The notes beneath the pieces were generated by a model. The model made no database searches, was not told the origin of the DNA, and saw nothing but the letters and a program-made list of their open reading frames with translations. Both the position numbers and the translations under genes were made by a program. DNA of 60,423 bases, from contig KN882874.1 in NCBI GenBank assembly GCA_000934455.1, forward strand, positions 81,807-142,229, read 5' to 3'. Of the stretch, positions 40,401-52,400 are shown in pieces. This stretch comes from Apostichopus parvimensis. Its lineage: Eukaryota > Echinodermata > Holothuroidea > Aspidochirotida > Stichopodidae. Each line of letters begins with the position of its first letter. Within the stretch, counting starts at the first letter, position 1.

Positions 40401-42949
40401 TTTCAACAACAACGAAAATGTGCCAAATACCTATGACACATTAACACAGATTTGTCCTCCCTTGCTGATAAAACCAGAACAGCGGTGGTTTATTATTGTT
40501 ACTCGTTGATAAATTCACTTTTACCATTTTGAGCAAAATATATTACTTCATTTAACTGCACGAAAAGTCACTCCATTAAATATTCTAGTGAATCGGTTTG
40601 GAGTGATTACAGAGAGCCAGCAGGGGCAGTTATTTCGGACACAATCTCAATGAGCATATTTAACATAACATTGCCATTTTCAAGTTACGACCATGGCAGC
40701 AAGGTTACTTTTCATCTAATCTTTAAGATGGAAGTTATCGTGTTTATCATACTTGTTATACGTCGGCGGCTTCATTGTTGACATTTTACTTCTACAGACA
40801 ACAATAACCCACCCACTTACTGGTGAACGTATACGCGGTAAACCGCATATGAATTTACTGAACGTTTTACTATTGTAGTTATCAAGCTTACAATGTATTC
40901 AGACGTTCACCTGTGTCAGACCTAAATCTTTGACTTCTGCATGAAACAAAAAGATTCTAACTTAATGGGATCAACAAAGTAACCAAGTTTATGCATTCCA
41001 CTAGACATTACTTTGGGAGTCATACTTTGGAACTATACATACCAATTAAGTGTGATGTTCAGCCAAGCATTACATGAATTGATCGTGTTTACACCGCGTT
41101 TAGTTTCAATTAACATCAAATGACCTTCAACCTCCGTCAATTTTACACGGTTAATTTCCTGAATTACAAAAGGGGATCTATATAGCCTACCAAACATAAA
41201 GCACAATAAAGGGAATATATCAGTTACAGTGTTTACAAACATCTGTCATCATGACTGTCTATCAATTTATAATGATGGGACATCCCAAAGATTTAACTAA
41301 ACAAAACACCGCAAAACATCTTTCAAAGATTAAGAAACACAAATCATAGCGCTTTCGAATCTCTGCGAGCTATTCAAATAGGCTATATAATATCATACAA
41401 GTTACAAATATAAGCGATATGGAGAAGAAGCTCATGTAGAGTTTGTTAAGTCTGATAACATACGCCACTCTTACTGACAGCCAGTAGTCTGTCCCTCTTA
41501 ACTACGTATGGGTTAGTTTAGTGATGAAAATAAAACAAATCTACTTAGATGTTTACGCATCTACGTAGGTGGAGTAGCTATCTCGATATTATAAAGACAA
41601 TGTACTCGAGTGTGTCTATGAAACTAGTGCAATATTGGTGAGTCATTCTTGCAAGATTGACACTGAGATTGATCTCCGGGAGGGGTAGATTATTTTCAGT
41701 GTTTCGGTTTATCTTTTAACCAAATACTCTGGTAAAATCAAATGTTGCAAAATCAGTTGTCGGTAGTAATTGTATGAATGGACAATTTGTTGAAGTCTCA
41801 AAGTTGTCAAGAAATAATTAAATGAATTATATGGTAGTATAAAACATGTAGTGATTATATCAAACGTAGGACATGGTTGTATGAAACATTGAGCTCGATT
41901 TAAATATGTCACTGAACAATACAGACTCGAGCAAGTTGATGTCTTTCCGGAGTTTTGTAAGGACGCCCTCTATTATCCGTGTTGCCACCATGGTAACTTT
42001 TCAGTCACATTATTGATGCTATGCATTACACTGGATCTTTATGACAATTATCAACTTTTTTGCTTCATTTATTATATACTACTATGCATTGGCGATTTCC
42101 TTTCTCGAAATTTCAACACGACATCAAAAGTCAACTATTTCGATGAAACAATGGCAACTTTTACATATTTGTGAACATTTCCAAATTGATAGCCGCGATT
42201 ACAATACAAAGGTAAATTGATATTTAACATCTTCAAAGATCCGATTATAACATATGTTGAAATAATCAAGAAAATACGTGCTCGCAATTCTGTAAACAGT
42301 CATGAATGGTTATGTCAATTTACAAATTTAACAACGAAAGAATGCTTCCATACTTAGTTCACGCTGGTCCATTGGGCCCCATGTGTCCATGGTGCCCCAG
42401 GAACTCATGAGATGTCGGACAACTGTGAAAATGTGAAATTAAATTACTACCGATAATTATAGAAAATATGGCCTAATTCAAGTATCAGAGGTTTGGATAA
42501 AAAGATTCAGCGTCTTTATTTTGAAACAAAACTATATTAGGTTGAAAATTCAAAGTTAGCTCATTCTTCAGCCCTTTTTTAAAGAAAATACGATGAGCCT
42601 AGTATTTGTTGGGATAAAGAAGCCTACCGAATTGCATTGCGTCACTGAGAATCACTCAGTGGATAGTAGGGGAAATGAGTAACAAAACTTCCTTAAAATA
42701 TCATGGGTCTTTAGTTCGTGCGGCTAATTCGTACATGAGCAGAACTTAATTGAGCAAATGTATGATCAAGCTTGCACTCGGAACTTTACTTGATCCCAAT
42801 GAAACATATTTATGCCATTATTTCTAGGTTTGTGCGAAAGAATAAAAAAGAAGCTTAGATTGTGATAAATGGATTCAAAAGAAGCTGATTAAGTAATTAG
42901 GCAGTAAGCGGCATAGTAAGTTATCATTAGGCATTTCACACTCTCACAT
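37475..42949. other. 3' UTR and intergenic region
   Basis: The 3' UTR of gene 1 begins here; ATTAAA at 37487 and near 38024 and AATAAA near 38742 are possible poly(A) signals that cannot be told apart. From about 39240 to 40030 there are diverged tandem duplications: 'ggtttgaggttttt' at 39238 and 39389, and parallel blocks at 39480-39720 and 39830-40030. No gene recognised. Confidence 0.55.
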
Positions 42950-43373
42950 TTGGGAGCATCCAGCCGTGCTGTTTGCAGTTTGTGACTAGAGTCACGTGAC
43001 ACAACTTTGACACCACACTATACGACAGTAGAACGTAGAACTGATCGTCCATTGACGTCATTCCCCGATTTAGTGAACTTTGCAGTAGAATAAACAAATA
43101 TTGTGGAGGTTGTGAAGTGTGACTTACAAGGTCATGTCGATCTCACTTCCTTCTTCAGTAGAACACGAATTAACTTCCTCAAACTGTGGCTGGCGAATGA
43201 GTACAAATAAGACCTTAATGCGAAAGAGTAACTATTTTGTCAGACATTTTCTGTTGAATCACAAATCTCCTTGTTGCATACGCGACGTATGCTGGCTAGC
43301 CAGTGCCAAATACACAAGAATATTCAACTACAACAGTATCGATGCTTGAAGGTTGAGTTGTACTAGTAACACT
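42950..43373 (+). promoter_or_regulatory. Putative promoter and 5' UTR of gene 2
   Basis: Upstream of the signal-peptide ATG lie GTCACGTGAC (42991-43000, an E-box palindrome) and TGACGTCA (43053-43060, a perfect CRE). GC content is locally higher. A 76-codon open frame at 43119-43349 would be an upstream ORF if it lies in the 5' UTR. No TATA box is convincing. Regulatory use is an inference. Confidence 0.4.
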
Positions 43374-43458
43374 ATGTTAGCTAACTTCGATGTTACGCCA
43401 AGTTTCCTTTTCATGGTACTCTTGGCTTGCAATAAGCTGCAACCAAGCAAAACCCAAG
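43374..43458 (+). CDS. Exon: signal peptide of gene 2
   Basis: ATG at 43374 with A at -3. It encodes MLANFDVTPSFLFMVLLACN then KLQPSKTQ and stops at a GTACGT donor in phase 1. The FLFMVLLAC core followed by polar residues fits a cleaved signal peptide. CRE and E-box motifs lie 320-380 bases upstream. Confidence 0.65.
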
Positions 43459-46400
43459 GTACGTTATTCGTGATTAACACAGGAGAAAGAGTGCAAAGTT
43501 TGTTGATGTGAGCCAGTCACTAGACACGTACGGGTATAAAGAACATACCTAGGCAAAGTCCTATCGCTAGGTTAGGATATGTAGGCTACAGTCATAGAGC
43601 AGAATATGAGTCAATGGCTACAGTAGGCCGGTTGTGTGGTACATTACCTTTTGTAGCCTAACGTTAAAATTAGAAAAAGCTTAGGCCTATCGATAAAACA
43701 TTGTTGTACAGATAATATGTGTTGAAAGCCTCGTTCAGTATATGTCATGTTTCTTGGTTTAAATAATGAGTTCTTTGAGCAATCAAGTAGAACATAGTCG
43801 ACGTTGAGTATTAACATCTTGTTATATTTTATTGCGTAACATAGTCATACTGTATAATCAGTATTGCGAAGTTCGGAACGCTGCGAAGTTCGGACACCCC
43901 TAAGAAATACACGATTTCACCATGACAACCTACAGTAAGAACCAATTTCACGAAAAACTACGAAGCTACAGTTATTTTCTCTCCAAAATGACCTGTGTGC
44001 AAGCAAGTACTTAGGAAGTTATACTTTAGGGTGCTTTAAGGCTTAGGTGTCCAAACTTTGCAGTGTCCATGCTACAGGACAGATATAGGACGACATGTCC
44101 AAGATTAAGTGTTGACAGGTGGAGAGACATAGTGAACAAGGACGAGCAGACGGCATGACCTAACTTATGTACCAATATGCAAATGCACAGCTCAATAACA
44201 AACAGGTGCAGATTCTTTAATGTAGCACAAGCAGTAACCACTTGTATGATTATCTTTTTTTGAAACCCATTAGTAAATTAGTATAAAAAATATGTGCGTA
44301 TTCTATAACAATGATGTAATCGTCCGAAACTCTTTAAATTTCACACCAAGTTGATATGGCATGAAACTGTGCTAGCATTTTTTTTAATTTTATACCCTTC
44401 CTGTTACTTCTGTTGTATGACCAACTACTATGTTCAGCACTAAGGCTACAAGTATTATACAAACTGTCATCAAATGGAATCACACATTTCTTAGCAAAAG
44501 TGTTAAAAGATGACACTGTAATGAATAAAGCCGATTTCATGTAGAAAACACATAAGCGTATCCTGGCTATGAATTTTATCTACCCCTTGAGTTTACCAGA
44601 ACCAAAACGAAAATATTTTCTTCAAATTTTTAGTTTCCATCAAAAATTATCATACCATTAGCCGGCTATACTACAATTAGGCCTAGCCAAAATTAGCAAG
44701 AGCTTCATATTTGAAATATTTCGTATTTCAACCAGCATTGAATTGTGATACACAAACTTGATTCTCAAAATATAATTTTGTTACATTGACGTTTTAACAA
44801 ACTGCATCCATGATACTCTTTGCATCTTTTAAATAGATATGCAATTTTTGTAATAATTAGTAAGGATTTCCACGTGTATATCTTTCATTCTCAGCTAATC
44901 CTCAGAAGCCCTACAGGTGCAAGTTGCTACTATAGATATATACTTCATGATCAAATGTGTTTCAACGTCACATATATGTTACTTCTTCCATTATTTGTAA
45001 TTGACCGCGGTGCATTGATCATAGGTCTGAATATGCCATGTTTACAAATTTTGATTGTACAAAAAGTTTCTTGGATTCTTGCCAATATTTGCTAGGGCAA
45101 CTTGTTCACTTGTATAAAACAGCGGCCAGAGTGGTGAAATTTTCTTTAACGTGCAACAAAGGCTGCTATGTATATGTAACATTCAGTGGCCTGCAAGGTC
45201 AGATTGTTGTTGGTAAATATTTTTCAGAACTTGCGTCATTGTGTCTTGGCCATCTGAACGGCATATTGAACACTGGCTATTAATCCAAATTGAAATTAAG
45301 GCTTAATAAATGGGGTTTTTTACTTTGTTTTGAAAAAAAGGTTCAATATTGGTTTGCCCTTATCAGCAGTGAGGCTAAATTTTACCGATACCGATATGCC
45401 GCTGATATTGCAAATATCGGCTGATACCAATATAGCTTACGATTATCAGTGCAACACTAGAGTCTACCACACAACTGTAGCACATTAACTTGTTTGTCCA
45501 TGAAGCCTGGCCCTGTGCTACACACATTACTGTGTTGGCCAAGGGTGACCAGATGTGGGCATTAGACCAGAAAGTATATCTGGCTATTCAGAGACATGTC
45601 TACCAGCTGACGTTAACTCTCTGCAGATGCATGAATGTCCTGCATTTCTCATATAAAGATTGAGAGTAATCTCTTAACTCGATATTTGCGGAATATTCTG
45701 TGGACATTTTAGAACTCTACTTCTATTTGTACGGTAGGCCTACTGCATGGTCTTTGATATGGATGTAGGCCCACGCACATGAAAGCTTAGTGTATGTACA
45801 TACATAACGCTGTGTAAAAATGTCCAGTTGTCCGCACATAGCCCCTTCTCTGTGGGTTAATTTCTGCCAACCCGAATCAATGATCCTAGGAAGATTAAAG
45901 CTTTTTCAAGAACTGTTTTAAGTAAATCACTTAAATCATCTCTAGCTGTTAAGAAGCTGTTGGAGATACATTTCACTCAATAATCCATCAAGCCGTGTTG
46001 AGTGACAAATTTGGTGTTAAGTTAGTATACATTGTGCAGCCAGTAAGTTGATTTTGATAAGTGCTCAGAAAAGCACACACTAGGCTGTGCTCTCTTATAT
46101 GGATATGATTCTTGAAGCAAATTTTGAAATAAGTTTGCTTATAAGGAATCTACACATACTGTAATCTGTAGTAAGTGTGAACATGATACATCATATGCAA
46201 TGTAAATGTCTATATAAAGATCTTAATCTACATACTCAGCATGGTTGCTGCAGAAATGTGCTTATGGGAACAAACCCCCCCCCCCCCCCCTCCTCCTCAC
46301 CAATTTGTATGGCTACAGTACCATTCTGAAGCAACCTGAGCACATGATCATGATCAACACACTAACACTAGTTACTAAACTGCGGGCAATTCTAAAGGAT

Positions 46401-49400
46401 AGCAATAAGCACATTCTTCATTCATAAACTGCACAATAACTAATACACAAATGACACCACTTAACATGGGTGCCCAATATCATGTGCTGTACCACTCAAT
46501 TACAACCCTGCTTGAAAAAATGCACACTCATACAACAAAAACAAATATTGTGGTTTAACTGTTCCCATTTTCGATATTGCAATGGTTGCTGTCTACTCTA
46601 CCATAGAATGGCGAAGCTTTGTTATGCTGCACACCATATCATATCATGAGTGTGCAGTTTGACAATGCATGAACAAGACAAATCCCTCACTATGAACTGT
46701 AAATATTCATTGTGACGATGTTGTCATTGCATATTGCTCATTTGTTTGTGGTTGGTCCACTTTATGGAGGTGTCTGGGGTCAGCTGAGTTATTACCTCTC
46801 CAGGAGAAAACAGGATTCTGCCCCCCCCCCCCATGCATTCTCAAAGGGGGTAATTGAAACCAGTGGATACTGTGACATTAGAAGCAATGAAACTTAGCAT
46901 CTGGGAGGTTGTGGGTTGTAGCCCAGGCCGTTGAAAGTAATGTGGGTTGTATCCTAGGAAATATCTAGTCAGAGGAAAGGTCCATAAAGTTGCTCCCAGG
47001 TACCCATTTGCTAAGTTTGGTCGGCCCATGGATACTCTTTCTTTAAGAATTCATCCAAAACCCAACTCGTCCTATACTATAGGGGTATACTTACACACAA
47101 GGTTATACTATGTACAGTATATGCTATGCAAGCCTGCAGTCACCTATATATGGTAATACTGTTAACAACCTGTGAACTGATTTATACAACAAAGCTGCAT
47201 ATATTTATATTTACCACATATATCCTAAAGTCACTTTCAAATGAACACATGCAATGTTTTTCCCCAATGCTTTTTAGGGATGTTACTGTACTGTTAGTGA
47301 TGTGAGGAGATGTTGCATGAATGCATTTTTGGTTCCTTGCTGGAAGCAAAGAAACCTACAGTATGCAGTCAGGTTGGTGCGTGGTTGTGGCGGAGAGGTG
47401 TGGGTTGCTTGAAGCATGTGTGTGCGTCTCTGACACTTGCATAACTCAACAACGTAGTAATGGATACTTGTCATACTTGCTATGTAGATGTATTATAGCA
47501 CTTGAGAAGGTGTGCCCTATCATTTTTGCCTTTTTTTGGTGTGGACTTGAATATTAATGAGGTTTTTGGGGTCAAATGTAAAAATCTTTACATTGCAATA
47601 ACTCCAAAACCTTAAGTCAGATTGTAAGCAAACTTTGGATACAGTTATTGGCTAAATTCTGGGGCCTTCTTTTGGCCGGGTGGGCACAAATTTTGTTAGC
47701 TCAACCCTCTAATGTGGGTAGAGCTTATGTGATACTGTCACTGGGAATATGTCTGTCTCCTTCGAAAAAGCCTACTTCTACAATTGCTGGCTGATTTTTG
47801 CAGTGAAGATGCCACTTTGGAATGGCAATCTAGTTAATGAATAGATGATTGCATAAAGGGAAGTGGTAATTTTTTTGCAATTTTCATTATTTTTCAGTAT
47901 CTAAGCATTCTTTTAGAGTTCTCACTCCTTTGATAATGTGGATATAGGATAGTGAGCTTTATCTGCAGGGAGTAAGCTTATCAGGGTGAGAAACAGCCGA
48001 AAGTCATAGGCATAGTCATTGCCTATCAGAAAGCAGATTCTTCCTATGCCAATTAGGTACTTACCCATATGTGTCAATTGTCCTAAAGGTGTATCACTCT
48101 TACCTTTGAAAAGCCTGTCTTTTGGCTCAACTCCACTTTGCTTGTTATGGTCAACAACTTGCTTGTAGTCTCTTTTTAAATCATGAAGTTGATTTTTTAC
48201 TTCCTTTGATGACCTTGTATATCCTGCACTACAAAGTTTCTCACAAATTTCTTTGAAAACCCAAGAATTCTGGGAAGTTCCGTCCACCTTTTTTAAGAAT
48301 CTCTGTGCTTCCCCATATGTCAATGAGAAATCCAAGTTCTTCGTGAGACCACATGTTTCCTCTGACATTTTCCGCGGCCATGTTGTTTCAACAGTGCATA
48401 GTATCAGTGTATGCCCAATGAATTTGCTGTGTACTTTCTTCAATTACCTATACGTATGTACTGTGAATAGCTTATTATTGGTAGTACAACGCTTGTGAAT
48501 CTACGTAATGCTGTACAAAAGGCCTACGCCAAGTTTCGTGTGTTAACTGTGGTTAAAGGAAAGGATGCTACGTCATAGCACCGTCATAGGTCACCGTGAT
48601 CTTGGGTCACCTTGATCCACCGAGCTTTTACACACGGCATCTTGATCAACTGCTACTTATCTGATTTACCCCCACCGGTGGATCAACATCTCAAGATCTG
48701 ATGATCCAAGGAGCGTTCCCACACAGAAGTGGATTAAGAGTGGTTGATCTGACCTGGATATGATCAACTGCTCGAGATCAAATGGGAAAGCACCCTCTTT
48801 ATCCTCAATTCCACGAGGAATTTCCTAGAACTACTTTCAGGGCAGAACTATAGTCAGTGTAACCTGATTCCCTTCTATTGTTCAGCTACTGTACTAGTGC
48901 TTTACCATGTTCATTGGCCATGGTGCATTGGTGCTGTATGCATAGTTAAGTAATTAAACAGTGCATACATACAACACTGTACTATAGACTCATGGCAGTC
49001 CTCCACTGAATTAGTTTTCCTTTAATAGCAGTTGATTGGGCTGGGCCACTACATCATTGCTGCTCTAGTTTCCACCCCAAATGGATATTGGGACCATTTT
49101 GGTCCCACACATTCTTTACATTGCAATAACTCTTGTTATGGAATGGCAACAGAAAAGCATGCAAATAAGTTACGTACCAAGGTAGACGATATATGGAAAG
49201 ATAGCATCGTTTAATTTCGATCAAATATAATTCTCATTCAATCAACTTCTTTTTAATACTAATCTGTACAGTTTTAAATGTGAGGGTTAAATCAATTGCT
49301 GTAATTGCTTATAACAGTTCTAAAGCTTAGGTACAGGATATGTGTTATAATTAAAAGTACCAGGGTGGGGATTGGGCTGCAGATCTTCTGGTAGTTCCTA

Positions 49401-52400
49401 GCGAAGACTGGATATCCTTGTGAGATGAGTTTCAACGAATGTTAATTTCTGTTCCAACCGATGCTGGCTAACCACAACCGTATGTCATACTAGTCTTTGA
49501 ATAGGTGTAGTGTCTATTAACACTGGACAGCAGTAGATATCATGCTTCTGCTGAACAACTATGCCGTAATATTATGACAACGGAACAAATAGGCTATCTT
49601 AGTATACAAGACTTCTGAGTATAGGAAAGCAACAAGACAGTATTCTGGAGGTAATGTTAAGCTCTCTCTTGCTTCAGTGAAAGATCTTAGCATGTATACC
49701 AGTTCAGCTTTGTTCTGGATTTTTCTGGCATACTCGCGTAGAACAATTTATAGAAATATAAACACATTCTGGTTGTTTCTTGCATCGTTATTCACTAATA
49801 TAAAGTGCAGTGAAATTTGTAGAAAGTTTGGGACAATTTCGGGAAAGGTCTTTGAAACCCCAGAAACTTGTGGCTCTTTCGAAATAATACACAATATTAT
49901 TGTATCCTAACATACCCCAACCAAATAGCTGGTATATGTAGGCCATCAGGGCCTCAATATTTGAGGCCCAATTTTTGGCAAGATGGGTCCAGATTTTATT
50001 TCCACCTCAAATGCATTTTGGGACACATTCTTTTGGCAAACACGTTTTGGGGTTCAATTTTTGGGGGTAAATATATCTTTGAGCCACTTTGTCTGGGCCA
50101 AATATTTTCGGGACCATGTAGGTGCAAAATTTTATTAGGCCAAATTTCTTTGTGAGGGACCAAATTTTTAAAATTGCTGTAACTCCACAACCTTGAATCA
50201 GATTATATCCAAACTTGGAATGTCGTTGTTGGTGCTCTGGTACATACATTTGGGCATAAATATTATGATATTGTTTGGTGACATACAATTTAACACTTAA
50301 CTATTCCCCAAAGCAGGAACCATACTGTAGTCCCTTTGGGCTCTTGTTAAGACTTCGGTACTGCATTTATGCCATTAATGGGAATTTCAAAAAATGCTTT
50401 CAGTATCACCAAGTATGAGATAACAAATATTGCCAAGGTTTAAATCAATTACTATGCTGATAAATAACTTCAGCTCCATTTCATGAACTGGCTACAGGTA
50501 GATACACACAATGTTAAGCCTCAGAATCTACACTGTAGCTGTGATCCATGAGATATACAGCATCTTTGAACTCAGCAAGATCTGGTCCCTTTATGAGTTG
50601 TAATTGCAAGTGACGCCAGAAATATCTTAGATTAAAATGAACAGCAAAAATATTCTTTTATATTAAGTTTGCTTTAATACATGGTAAGTACTAATGGGCC
50701 TAATATATTGAAAACAAATTGTGTAAGGACTAGTATACACTTTTACATTAAAAACACTCTTAAATCAATTACAAGGGCAAATAATGAAAACATCATCCAA
50801 TCTATAAATTTCTACAAATGATGGAGAACTTACCACATAACTGCAGTTTATAATGGACTGTACCACGGGTCAGCAAAGTGCAGCCTGAATGCTTTCAAAA
50901 GCCTCTATACTTCCGCCTGTGCAATATAAGGTCAACATAAAATATATAGTCTACACTTTGGGTTGTTATTTTAAAGGGTCTACTTGTGCTAGGCAATTTT
51001 AACATACTGTAACATATGGACAATACCTGTGTAGGAATGTCGATCTTTTATTTCCCTTGTTTTGCACTGTAGAGTACATCAGTCCTTAAATGTGAACTAA
51101 GTTTCACTACAGCTCAGCTCAGATCAATTTAGTGTCAATTAATCTCTGGACACCTGTACACTATGTGTATTTGTTTATATATTGTATCAAGCACACGCAA
51201 GTTTCAGAAAAATTGTCAGAGAGTTGGTCAATCTGTTTCTAATTCCATTTAAAGATATTTTGTCACATAAAACAGCTATCATAAATGTGTCTTGACCTGA
51301 TTGTAATGTTACTTAATAATATTTCTTTGCCAGTGGACTGCAGTAACTATCCTTGCTTCAATGGAGGTACTTGTATACCTGGGTCTCCAGACATGTGCAT
51401 TTGTCGATCAGGATTCGTTCAGCCATTTTGTACAAGAAGTATGTACTGACATTCTAAACTTTTATCATATCTTACATCATATTTATCTTGCTTTATTTGC
51501 CTTTTTGATGTTATTATAAAATTGATGGTATTCTCAGTTGAAAATGAACATGTTGAAAATTACTTGTGCTGTTTAAACTCATTTATCATCACACATTTAT
51601 TTATGATTAACTGCGACATTAGGCCCAGGACAATCAACAATGCAGGCCATACACAGTTAACCACTCTTTGGTAGGGTGTGTTACTACTGTATATATGCTA
51701 GTGTCTTACATAGAATAATGTTAGAATAAGTTAAGTAAAGCCTGGGTCTTTGTCAACTCAAGCTGTTTTCAATCTGGTGGTGTGGTAAGCCCTAGTACTA
51801 GAAGCTGGATAGGTACAGTAACACAAGAAGTATGTACTGACGACATAATTTTATCAGTCTTCTGTAACATATTTTACATAATCTTTGTCATGCTTTATGT
51901 TTTCTCCTGATGTTGTTATAAAAGTTATTGTGTATTGTCAGTTCAAACTTAACGTACTATAATGTTTATTCTGAAAACATTTAAAGTGAAAGAAAAATGT
52001 GCAGTTAACTTTGTTTTCTTTAACATTTTGTGAAGGAAACTTCAAGGTGTATCCTTTGCAATCAGGATAATTAGCAAAATGTACAAATATTTGACCATCT
52101 CTACTCAGCTATTTGTAACCTCTCATACCTGTATTAACAGAAACAGTCTATCTTTGCTCTAATCATCCAAACATTTCACTCACAAGCTTTGTAACAAAAC
52201 CATTTCAACATTTGATATCACATTGAAATATTTTCTTTATTTATCTCAATTGGATGTGTTTCTCATTATATGTTATCATTTTTTTGTCACTATTTACTAG
52301 GTTGTCAGATCAGTCAGAACGTACATGTACCTTGTGTGAATGGTCGCTGTGTTGATGACGTCTGCAACTGTCCTACAACCTTTGCAGGTCCAACATGTGA

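Larger units (their letters stand above)
43459..47921. other. First intron of gene 2, left part
   Basis: It contains a short foldback (43868-44068), a probable transposon end rich in 'gatatcgg' words (45385-45462), C-runs at 46267 and 46821, and a possible SINE-like stretch around 46890-47060 with 'gttgtgggttgtagccc'. No exon recognised; the 81-codon frame at 45038 is unsupported. Confidence 0.5.

Noticed and set aside
44820-45283. Overlapping 91- and 81-codon frames as exons of gene 2
   Set aside because: No recognisable module, and a phase-1 entry from the AG near 44894 meets a stop quickly.
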